Source: an uncultured Bacillaceae bacterium (lineage in GTDB: Bacteria > Bacillota > Bacilli > Bacillales > Caldibacillaceae). Taken from it: 18,770 nt of DNA. Location: contig CALGYZ010000068.1 in assembly GCA_937934645.1 (NCBI GenBank), forward strand, positions 1-18,770. The letters run 5' to 3'. Both the position numbers and the translations under genes were made by a program. Of this stretch, positions 6,971-13,570 are shown one piece after another (within the stretch, counting starts at the first letter, position 1; the number at the start of each line of letters is the position of its first letter). The notes beneath the pieces were generated by a model. That model was given only the letters and a program-made list of their open reading frames with translations. It was not told the origin of the DNA and searched no databases.

Positions 6971-8700
6971 TTTGTTTTCTCCACCCCCACCATCTGCTGT
7001 AGTCCTTTTCCTGGTGCAACCATCGGGTATACACATTCTTCCTGAGGAATACGGCAGTCGATCAATACCGGTCCGTCTGAATTTAAGGCTTCTTTCAACA
7101 TGGATTCCGCCTTTTCTTCCGAATCGATCAACATCGCTGGTATATCATAGCTTTCCGCCAGCTTAATAAAATCAGGGTTAAATGTGAGCAGCGACTCTGA
7201 GTATCGTTTTTCATAGAACAATTCCTGCCACTGTCTGACCATTCCCAATGCGCTGTTATTGACAATAATGACTTTGATCGGAAGGTTTCTCTCGCGGATG
7301 ACTGCCAACTCCTGGCTTGTCATTTGGAATCCCGCATCCCCGACAATGGAAATCACAAGCTCATCCGGTTTGGCAATTTGTGCTCCGATGGCAGCCGGCA
7401 ATCCGAATCCCATCGTACCGAGTCCGCCGGAAGTTACAAAACGGTTCGGCTTCTTGAATTTGTAATATTGTGCAACCCACATTTGATGCTGGCCGACGTC
7501 TGTTGTAACAATCGCTTCTCCGTTCGTCATTTCATAGATCTTTTCGATTAGCCATTGGGGAGAAACGAGCTCATCCGGTTTTTCGTACCATAACGGTTTT
7601 TCTTCTTTATAGCGGGCCAGCTGCCGGTTCCATTCTTCGTGTCCAGGCATATCGATTTCAAAATCCAGCAGTGCTTTTAACGCTTCTTTTGCGTCACAAA
7701 CGAGCGGAATATCCGTCTCAATATTTTTACTGATTTCAGCCGGATCAATATCCACATGGGCAATTTTTGCATCCGGTGCAAAATATTTTGTATTTCCGGT
7801 GAGGCGGTCATCAAAGCGTGAGCCGAAATTGATTAACAAATCACATTCTGAAATAGCTGTATTTGCTGCATATGTTCCGTGCATGCCTGCCATACCCAGG
7901 AACAGCGGATGATTCCCCGGGAAACCTCCGAGACCGAGCAGAGTAGTAGTGATCGGCAGTTGGTACTTCTCGACAAATTTCCTCAATTCTTCCGTGGCAT
8001 TTGCGAACAGTACTCCTGCTCCGGCTAGAACGAGCGGCCGTTTTGCCACTTTCAACGCCTCGACCAGCTTTGTTACTTGCAGCGGATTTGGATAAATTGT
8101 CGGCTGGTAACCCGGCAAATCAACTTTATCATCGTACTCTTCAGATTTATCAGCAAATTCAGTCACGATATTTTTCGGTATATCTATAACAACCGGTCCC
8201 GGTCTTCCGGTTGTTGCGATATGGAATGCTTCTTTTACAATTCTCGGTAAATCACGGATGTCATTTACTTGATAATTATATTTCGTAATGGGTGTAGTAA
8301 TTCCGACAACGTCTGCCTCCTGGAATGCATCTGTACCGATTACCCCCTTGGCCACTTGTCCCGTGAAAACCACCAGCGGTAAAGAATCGATCATGGCATC
8401 GGTAATGCCGGTAACCAGATTTGTCGCTCCCGGTCCGGATGTAGCGAACACCACGCCCGGTTTTCCACTCACCCTTGCATACCCTTCCGCAGCATGAACA
8501 GCCCCTTGTTCATGACGGGTGAGAATATGTGTAAAAGGAGCTTTTTTCCGGTGAAAAGCATCATATATCGGTAAGACAGCTCCACCGGGATATCCGAATA
8601 TTGTATCAACATTTTCCTTCACCAGTACATCCACCAAGAGATCGGCACCCGACGGATGATCAGTCTGCACACCCGTGTCCTTCTTTACCTTCAGACTCAA
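6967..8700 (-). CDS. ilvB: Acetolactate synthase large (catalytic) subunit
   Basis: ThDP- and FAD-dependent acetohydroxyacid synthase. It condenses pyruvate with pyruvate (Val/Leu branch) or with 2-oxobutanoate (Ile branch). The 577 residues have the normal order: N-terminal Pyr domain with catalytic Glu64 in RHEQGA, central FAD/DHAP-like domain (GMAGMHGTYAAN, FGSRFDDR), and C-terminal PP domain (VTTDVGQHQMW, SGGLGTMGFGLPAA). The ThDP/Mg motif is GDA (454-456) before NN (481-482), where GDG is usual; the Mg-binding Asp455 is kept. The start is TTG 8700 with GGGAGG 10 bases upstream. First gene of ilvBNC-ilvA, behind an Ile-type T-box. Confidence 0.97.
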   Translation of the reverse strand: MSLKVKKDTGVQTDHPSGADLLVDVLVKENVDTIFGYPGGAVLPIYDAFHRKKAPFTHILTRHEQGAVHAAEGYARVSGKPGVVFATSGPGATNLVTGITDAMIDSLPLVVFTGQVAKGVIGTDAFQEADVVGITTPITKYNYQVNDIRDLPRIVKEAFHIATTGRPGPVVIDIPKNIVTEFADKSEEYDDKVDLPGYQPTIYPNPLQVTKLVEALKVAKRPLVLAGAGVLFANATEELRKFVEKYQLPITTTLLGLGGFPGNHPLFLGMAGMHGTYAANTAISECDLLINFGSRFDDRLTGNTKYFAPDAKIAHVDIDPAEISKNIETDIPLVCDAKEALKALLDFEIDMPGHEEWNRQLARYKEEKPLWYEKPDELVSPQWLIEKIYEMTNGEAIVTTDVGQHQMWVAQYYKFKKPNRFVTSGGLGTMGFGLPAAIGAQIAKPDELVISIVGDAGFQMTSQELAVIRERNLPIKVIIVNNSALGMVRQWQELFYEKRYSESLLTFNPDFIKLAESYDIPAMLIDSEEKAESMLKEALNSDGPVLIDCRIPQEECVYPMVAPGKGLQQMVGVEKTK

Positions 8701-8749
8701 CTTAAAGAAACCTCCCTTGGAAATTCATCATTAAGTAATTTGGATATAT

Positions 8750-8816
8750 AAAAAAATCTCTTCTCTCCCCCGGGTCACCTGCGTGGAGCAGTATATGCTT
8801 GGGGAGAAAAGAGATT
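8750..8816 (-). terminator. T-box regulated terminator upstream of ilvB
   Basis: On the minus strand a 16-bp stem AATCTCTTTTCTCCCC / GGGGAGAGAAGAGATT (8801-8816 and 8755-8770; one G-U pair) encloses a 30-base loop, itself able to form a small CTGC/GCAG hairpin. A run of seven U follows (8750-8756). This is the attenuator of the ilv leader and should form when tRNA-Ile is charged. Confidence 0.92.
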
Positions 8817-9060
8817 CCTTTCCTCTGTACCACCCAAATTCACAGTACCCTCGCGGCGTACTGCCTCATGAAGCATGAAGCTTCTTTTTGGTAACAGGTG
8901 CACAAAGCTGCACACCCGGCTAAACCTAATAAGATTAAATCCGTTCAGTTTAGCACTCCGGGATGATCCAGGAACAATCTGTATTTCCGGGCTTGCACCA
9001 TCCCCGGATCGCTGGGAATACAGTTACATTGCTCCACGTTCCCGTCATCGTTTTGATCGG
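8750..9060 (-). promoter_or_regulatory. T-box riboswitch leader of ilvBNC-ilvA, specifier ATC (isoleucine)
   Basis: The leader reads uncharged tRNA-Ile. On the minus strand, Stem I starts near 9050 with the GATGA bulge. The lower helix GGGA pairs with TCCC, then comes the specifier loop, then GAGCAAT pairs with ATTGTTC. The specifier-loop 3' strand reads TGG-ATC-A, placing ATC (Ile) at 8965-8967. The upper arm contains GATCCGGGGATGGTG. Further on is the T-box core TTTGGGTGGTAC (8828-8839). Its bulge UGGU fits a tRNA ending ACCA, consistent with discriminator A73. The terminator at 8750-8816 closes the leader. The isoleucine call rests on exact alignment with the leuA leader, where the same positions read CTC. 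Confidence 0.92.
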
Positions 9061-9130
9061 TATGTAATTTTTAAATTGCGACGATTGCCATAATTTTTTA
9101 AATCGCGAAATTTTTATTATTTTAAATTGC

Positions 9131-9159
9131 AGTTTATTGCAAAATGAGAAAGTTGTCAA
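9131..9159 (-). promoter_or_regulatory. sigma-A promoter of the ilv operon
   Basis: On the minus strand, TTGACA (9154-9159, perfect), a 17-base spacer and TAAACT (9131-9136, 4 of 6). The predicted start near 9124 lies about 75 bases before T-box Stem I. It is divergent from the transporter promoter at 9210-9237, with 50 bases between the two -35 boxes. Confidence 0.7.
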
Positions 9160-9209
9160 TAGTTTTTTTGTAAATTTTTTGTGAAAGGTTTATTTTTTCG
9201 GAATAGTTA

Positions 9210-9237
9210 TTGAAAATAAAAAAATTGCGATTATAAT
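9210..9237 (+). promoter_or_regulatory. sigma-A promoter of the BASS transporter gene
   Basis: TTGAAA (9210-9215), a 16-base spacer and a perfect TATAAT (9232-9237). The predicted start near 9244 leaves a leader of only about 20 bases, so no T-box or attenuator controls this gene, unlike its two neighbours. Confidence 0.75.
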
Positions 9238-9265
9238 AACAAATCTAAAAAGGAGTTGAGGAAAA

Positions 9266-10237
9266 ATGAATGCAATCGCCAAAGTAAGTAATTTTGCAAG
9301 TAATACGTTTGCTTTTTGGATTGTCGTCTTTGCCATACTCAGTTATATTTTTCCGGGTGCATTTTCCTGGATCGCCCCGCATATTTCTCTTCTGCTGGGC
9401 ATTATTATGTTCGGAATGGGGCTTACCCTTTCCGTTGATGACTTTAAAGCTGTGTTTCAATCACCGAAGAGCGTAGTAATTGCGGCTGTTGCCCAATATA
9501 CAATCATGCCGCTTGTTGCTTTTCTTCTAGCCCTTTTGTTCAATCTTCCGCCGGAACTTGCGGCCGGTGTCATTTTAGTCGGATGTGCTCCCGGCGGCAC
9601 GGCTTCGAATGTTATGGCTTTTCTGGCAAAAGGAAATACGGCCCTTTCCGTTAGTGCCACGGCTGTTTCAACGTTATTGGCACCGGTCTTAACCCCTGCG
9701 CTTACCTGGATCCTTGCCCGGCAGTGGATGGAAGTATCTTTTTGGAGCATGTTCCTTTCTGTTGTTCAAGTAGTATTGCTGCCGATTGTATTAGGGATTA
9801 TTGTGAAAACCTTATTCCGGGATTTCGTGGAGAAAAGTGTTGCGGCATTGCCGCTCGTGTCGGTGATTGGTATTGTCGGTGTAGCTTCAGCTGTTGTTTC
9901 GACAAGCCGTGACAGTTTGCTTACAAATGGTTTGCTCGTTTTCTTCGTCGTTGTACTGCATAACGGACTCGGCTTTTTGCTCGGCTTTTTACTGGCTAAA
10001 ATTTTGAAACTGGACTATGCGGATCAAAAAACAATTTCCATCGAAGTCGGTATGCAAAATTCCGGGCTGGCATCTGCGCTGGCGATGACTTATTTTTCAC
10101 CGCCAGCTGCCGTCCCGAGTGTGATTTTCAGTGTCTGGCACAATATATCCGGACCGCTTTTGGCGACATATTGGGGAAGAAAAGCAGCATCCGGAATACA
10201 GGACCACGGTGAAGATAAAGGAGAAAATGCAATGTGA
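9266..10237 (+). CDS. BASS (bile acid:sodium symporter) family transporter
   Basis: A 323-residue membrane protein with about nine or ten hydrophobic segments. Family signatures are GIIMFGMGLTLSVDDF near the N terminus, VGCAPGGTASNVMAFLAKGN (conserved core helix break) and VGMQNSGLASALA (second broken helix). It resembles B. subtilis YocS and the PanS group. Family members move bile acids, pyruvate, ketopantoate or other 2-oxo acids, usually with Na+. Bile acid itself is an unlikely substrate here. The location between the ilv and leu operons suggests a branched-chain oxo acid, ketopantoate or pyruvate, which is inference from context. The ATG follows AAGGAG (10-base spacing). I see no convincing terminator before the leuA promoter, so read-through into the leu leader is possible. 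Confidence 0.9.
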   Translation: MNAIAKVSNFASNTFAFWIVVFAILSYIFPGAFSWIAPHISLLLGIIMFGMGLTLSVDDFKAVFQSPKSVVIAAVAQYTIMPLVAFLLALLFNLPPELAAGVILVGCAPGGTASNVMAFLAKGNTALSVSATAVSTLLAPVLTPALTWILARQWMEVSFWSMFLSVVQVVLLPIVLGIIVKTLFRDFVEKSVAALPLVSVIGIVGVASAVVSTSRDSLLTNGLLVFFVVVLHNGLGFLLGFLLAKILKLDYADQKTISIEVGMQNSGLASALAMTYFSPPAAVPSVIFSVWHNISGPLLATYWGRKAASGIQDHGEDKGENAM

Positions 10238-10303
10238 TCTAAACATTGTTTATGGCATTTTTGACGCAACCAAAAAAGTTTTGAAAAATCTTAATAAAAT
10301 GAC

Positions 10304-10332
10304 TTGCACTTTTTTTAAAAATGATTTATGAT
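10304..10332 (+). promoter_or_regulatory. sigma-A promoter of leuABCD
   Basis: TTGCAC (10304-10309), a 17-base spacer and TATGAT (10327-10332, 5 of 6). The predicted start near 10339 gives a leader of about 460 bases to leuA, which contains the T-box. Confidence 0.8.
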
Positions 10333-10399
10333 AAATTGCAAAATTACATTGGAGTCGTAAATTAAAAAAATTCTCTGTTTACGGAAGTTTATACCGAAA

Positions 10400-10693
10400 A
10401 TCCAATAGTGTATAAAGCGATGAAGGGACTATGGAACAATAGCAATGTATTCCCAGAGATCCGGGGATGGTGGGAACCCGGAAATACATATTGTTCCAGC
10501 CTCCTCCCTGAGTGCCGGACTGAACGGAAGTTATGCTTCCTATTAAGTTTGGCCAGGTGGTCAAACACCTGTTACCAAAATGAAGCTTTATGCTTCGTGA
10601 GGCAGTATCTGCGAAGATACTGTGAATTTGGGTGGTACCGAGAAAGACTCATTTCTCCCCAATACATATATAGGGGTGAAGTGGGTCTTTTTT
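10400..10693 (+). promoter_or_regulatory. T-box riboswitch leader of leuABCD, specifier CTC (leucine)
   Basis: The leader senses uncharged tRNA-Leu. Stem I begins near 10417 with GCGATGA, then GGGA (10425-10428) pairs with TCCC (10505-10508) and GGAACAAT (10433-10440) with ATTGTTCC (10490-10497). Between the 3' strands lies AGC-CTC-C, placing the specifier CTC at 10501-10503. The upper arm has CCCAGAGA and GGGGATGGTG. The T-box core TTTGGGTGGTACCG is at 10627-10640; its UGGU bulge fits a tRNA with discriminator A. The terminator at 10646-10693 follows. The whole leader is a close copy of the ilvB leader in the opposite orientation. CTC is also the specifier known for the B. subtilis ilv-leu operon. 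Confidence 0.94.
10646..10693 (+). terminator. T-box regulated terminator upstream of leuA
   Basis: GACTCATTTCTCCCC (10646-10660) pairs with GGGGTGAAGTGGGTC (10673-10687), with two G-U pairs and one mismatch, across a 12-base loop. A run of six T follows (10688-10693). Its 5' arm begins 6 bases after the T-box core, as in other T-box attenuators. Confidence 0.9.
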
Positions 10694-10711
10694 ACATTTT
10701 CCGGAAAATGT
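10694..10711. promoter_or_regulatory. 18-bp perfect palindrome between the leu attenuator and leuA
   Basis: ACATTTTCCGGAAAATGT is a perfect palindrome that starts on the base after the terminator T-run and ends about 90 bases before leuA. It has no spacer, so as RNA it would lose central pairs to the loop; it looks more like a protein-binding DNA site. The half sites resemble the CodY box (TTTTC...GAAAA), but the centre is two bases rather than one. It is downstream of the promoter, so a bound protein would act as a roadblock. Confidence 0.4.
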
Positions 10712-10800
10712 AATCTGTGACTCAGTTATAGATATTTTAATTAATTAAAAATTCGAAAGAATATGAATGATTAAATAAAAGTGAAAGGATGGAGTGGGCG

Positions 10801-12348
10801 ATGACTGTTATTAAAATTTTTGACACAACTTTGAGGGATGGTGAACAATCACCCGGCGTAAATCTTAACCAGATGGAAAAGTTGGAAATTGCAAAACAAT
10901 TGGAACGTTTAAGAGTTGACCGGATTGAAGCCGGCTTTCCAGCCTCTTCGGAGGGAGACTTTGAATCTGTCAAATTAATTGCCCAAACGATTAAAGATTC
11001 TTCTGTTATCGGTTTGTCAAGGTCGGTCAAGTCGGATATTGACACCGCGTGGGAAGCGTTAAAGTACGCTGAAGAACCGGCAATTCATGTCTTTTTGGCA
11101 ACATCGCCGATCCATATGAAATATAAATTGAAGATGACTCCTGATGAAGTTGTGGAAACTTCGGTGAATATGGTGAAATACGCCAAACAAAAGTTTCCGG
11201 TTGTTGAGTGGTCAGCGGAAGATGCATCAAGATCTGACTGGGACTTCCTTGTCCGAATCATTGAAAAAGTCATCGACGCCGGTGCAAATGTAATCAATCT
11301 GCCGGATACCGTCGGCTATACAACACCGGAAGAATACGGGAAAATGTTCCGTTATATCCGGGAAAATGTGCCGAATATTGATAAAGTCACCCTTTCCTGC
11401 CACTGTCACGATGATCTCGGAATGGCTGTAGCCAACTCCCTGGCAGCCATACAAAACGGAGTTACGCAGGTTGAAGGAACGATTAACGGTATCGGTGAAC
11501 GTGCCGGGAATGCCGCGTTGGAGGAAGTGGCCGTCGCATTGAAAATCCGCTCTGACTTTTATCCGTACAATACAAATTTAAAGTTAAACGAACTGAAGCG
11601 GACAAGTGATTTGGTCGCCAAGCTGACCGGCATGCCCGTCCAACCGAACAAAGCAGTGATCGGCCGTAACGCATACGCCCATGAATCGGGCATTCATCAG
11701 GACGGTGTACTGAAGAATGCATTAACCTATGAAATTATTACTCCGGAGCTGGTTGGAGTAAGCTCGAATGATCTCGTTCTTGGAAAACATTCCGGCCGTC
11801 ATGCCTTCAAAGAAAAGGTAAAAGAGCTCGGGTTCAATCTGTCGGAAGAAAAGTTAAACAAAGCATTCAGGCAGTTTAAAAAGCTGACAGACCATAAGAA
11901 AGAAGTATCCGATGATGATTTGTTTACGATCTTAATGGAAATCCAAACATATGAAAATGCCGTGAAAACATATGAACTGGAAATGTTCCAGGTGCAATAC
12001 GGTAATGCAAACATACCGACGGCAACCGTATCTTTGAAAACGCCTGAGGGAAAAACGGTACAAACCGCTTGTACAGGGAACGGAAGTGTAGAAGCACTTT
12101 ATAAAACAATCGGTGAATTAATCAATGAAGATTCCAAACTGCTTGATTATAAAATCAGCTCTATCGGTGGTGGTAAAGATGCCCTTGCCGAAGCTTACGT
12201 TAAAGTTGATGTAAACGGAGAAGTCTTCAACGCACGCGGCACGGCTTCCGATGTTCTTGAAGCTTCAGCTAGGGCATACATCAATGCGGTAAATAAATAT
12301 ATCATTCAAAAAAACTCGTTGAAAATCAAAGAAGCGACTACGATCTAA
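10801..12348 (+). CDS. leuA: 2-isopropylmalate synthase
   Basis: Condenses acetyl-CoA with 2-oxoisovalerate, the committed step to leucine. It has 515 residues, close to the B. subtilis enzyme. The N-terminal TIM barrel carries FDTTLRDGEQSPGV at 7-20 (metal-binding Asp and catalytic Arg), the metal motif HCHDDLGMAVANS, GIGERAGNAALEEVA and HESGIHQDGVLKN. The C-terminal LeuA allosteric domain (from about 385) ends in GGGKDALAEAYVKVDV and GTASDVLEASARAYI, so leucine feedback is likely retained. I chose ATG 10801 because GGAG lies 6 bases upstream and homologues begin near MTVIKIFDTTLRDG; an ATG at 10789 abuts its AAAGG and is less likely. First gene of leuABCD behind the Leu T-box. Confidence 0.97.
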   Translation: MTVIKIFDTTLRDGEQSPGVNLNQMEKLEIAKQLERLRVDRIEAGFPASSEGDFESVKLIAQTIKDSSVIGLSRSVKSDIDTAWEALKYAEEPAIHVFLATSPIHMKYKLKMTPDEVVETSVNMVKYAKQKFPVVEWSAEDASRSDWDFLVRIIEKVIDAGANVINLPDTVGYTTPEEYGKMFRYIRENVPNIDKVTLSCHCHDDLGMAVANSLAAIQNGVTQVEGTINGIGERAGNAALEEVAVALKIRSDFYPYNTNLKLNELKRTSDLVAKLTGMPVQPNKAVIGRNAYAHESGIHQDGVLKNALTYEIITPELVGVSSNDLVLGKHSGRHAFKEKVKELGFNLSEEKLNKAFRQFKKLTDHKKEVSDDDLFTILMEIQTYENAVKTYELEMFQVQYGNANIPTATVSLKTPEGKTVQTACTGNGSVEALYKTIGELINEDSKLLDYKISSIGGGKDALAEAYVKVDVNGEVFNARGTASDVLEASARAYINAVNKYIIQKNSLKIKEATTI

Positions 12349-12396
12349 ACCGGATTTAACCGGTTCAGGCAGCCGGCGGCTCCTCCAGTTGCCGGC
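12348..12396 (+). other. Two tandem hairpins in the leuA-leuB spacer
   Basis: Directly after the leuA stop, AACCGG / CCGGTT (12348-12353 and 12360-12365) form a 6-bp stem with a 6-base loop. Then GCCGGCGGC / GTTGCCGGC (12372-12380 and 12388-12396) form a 9-bp GC-rich stem with loop TCCTCCA. A short CTCTTTTA tract follows about 6 bases later, which is a poor U-run. The pair could be an mRNA processing or stability element or a leaky terminator that tunes leuA against leuBCD. Structures are read by eye, not folded. Confidence 0.5.
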
Positions 12397-12451
12397 ATCG
12401 CCTCTTTTACACAAAGATCAAGATCATAGAAGGGAAGGACAGGTGAAAAGG

Positions 12452-13549
12452 ATGAATGGAAAAATCGTCTTATTACCCGGAGACGGAATCGGAAGAGAAA
12501 TTATAAATGCTGCAACAGCTGTTCTTGATGCCGTTGCGAAAAAGGCGGGGCATCAATTTGAATACCAAGAGCATGCCATTGGAGGAGATGCCATTGACCG
12601 TTTCGGTATTCCTTTGCCGGACGAAACACTGCAGGCCTGCAAACAGGCTGACGCAGTCTTGCTGGCTGCTGTAGGAGGACCAAAATGGGACAATCTTCCG
12701 CCTGAGATCCGTCCGGAAAAAGGACTATTAAAAATCCGGAAAGAATTGGGGCTTTTTGCTAATTTGCGGCCGGTAAAAAGCTTTGAATCATTGCTTCATG
12801 CGTCTCCTTTAAGGGAGGAAATCATCAAAGGGTGTGATATTTTAATCGTCCGTGAACTGACGAGCGGACTGTATTTCGGAAAACCGAGCGAACGGCGGGA
12901 TGGAGGAAACATAGTTGTTGACACGCTGTATTACGAACGTTATGAGATTGAAAGAATTGTAGAAAAGGCATTTCAATTTGCCCGTCAGAGAAGAAAACGT
13001 CTGACATCGGTTGATAAGGCTAACGTGCTTGAATCAAGCAGAATGTGGCGGGAAATCGTCAATGAAATAAGCAAAAAATATCCGGATGTAGAAGTTAATC
13101 ACTTATATGTTGATGCTGCAAGTATGAAATTAATTACAAATCCGGGTGAATTCGATGTAATCGTAACCGAAAATTTATTTGGAGACATATTAAGTGATGA
13201 AGCAAGCGTATTAACGGGTTCACTCGGTATGCTTCCATCAGCAAGTGTCCGTTCAGACCGGCTCGGACTTTATGAGCCTGTGCACGGTTCTGCGCCGGAT
13301 ATTGCCGGAAAGGGCATCGCCAATCCGCTTGGAATGATATTGTCTACAGCATTGATGCTCAGATCATCATTCGGTCTGGAAAAAGAAGCGGCGGTGATCG
13401 AAAAAGCTGTCAACAAAACATTGAACCAAGGTTACCATACTCCGGACTTAAAATTGGATGGAAAATGCGTCGGAACGGAAGAAATGACGAAAATTATTAT
13501 TCAGAATATAAACACCATTATGGAAAACCAAGAGTATACAACAGTGTAA
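12452..13549 (+). CDS. leuB: 3-isopropylmalate dehydrogenase
   Basis: Oxidises and decarboxylates 3-isopropylmalate to 2-oxoisocaproate with NAD+. It has 365 residues, the same as B. subtilis LeuB. Signature stretches are LLPGDGIGREI at the N terminus, KGLLKIRKELGLFANLRPVK (substrate-binding Arg cluster), VRELTSGLYFGKPSERR, SVDKANVLESSRMWRE (catalytic Lys), VDAASMKL, and FGDILSDEASVLTGSLGMLPSAS (metal-binding Asp). EPVHGSAPDIAGKGIANP lies near the C terminus. ATG 12452 gives the expected N terminus; an in-frame GTG at 12443 with GGAAGG upstream is an alternative. The longer frame back to 12389 would overlap the intercistronic hairpin and is unlikely. Confidence 0.97.
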   Translation: MNGKIVLLPGDGIGREIINAATAVLDAVAKKAGHQFEYQEHAIGGDAIDRFGIPLPDETLQACKQADAVLLAAVGGPKWDNLPPEIRPEKGLLKIRKELGLFANLRPVKSFESLLHASPLREEIIKGCDILIVRELTSGLYFGKPSERRDGGNIVVDTLYYERYEIERIVEKAFQFARQRRKRLTSVDKANVLESSRMWREIVNEISKKYPDVEVNHLYVDAASMKLITNPGEFDVIVTENLFGDILSDEASVLTGSLGMLPSASVRSDRLGLYEPVHGSAPDIAGKGIANPLGMILSTALMLRSSFGLEKEAAVIEKAVNKTLNQGYHTPDLKLDGKCVGTEEMTKIIIQNINTIMENQEYTTV

Positions 13550-13570
13550 GTTCATAGGGAGGTAGAAACA

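Noticed and set aside
6603..7166. 187-codon plus-strand frame across ilvN and the end of ilvB
   Set aside because: Antisense to two clear genes; no Shine-Dalgarno site or family resemblance.
10238..10303. Terminator after the BASS transporter gene
   Set aside because: Only a 3-4 bp AAAC/GTTT pairing is seen, too weak to call; T-runs lack a stem.
10131..10331. Small plus-strand frame spanning the transporter end and the leuA promoter
   Set aside because: Out of frame with the transporter, overlaps the promoter, and the peptide has no recognisable feature.
10741..10765. CodY box before leuA
   Set aside because: The best fit around AAAATTCGAAAGAAT matches only about 9 of 15 consensus positions, which is expected by chance in AT-rich DNA.
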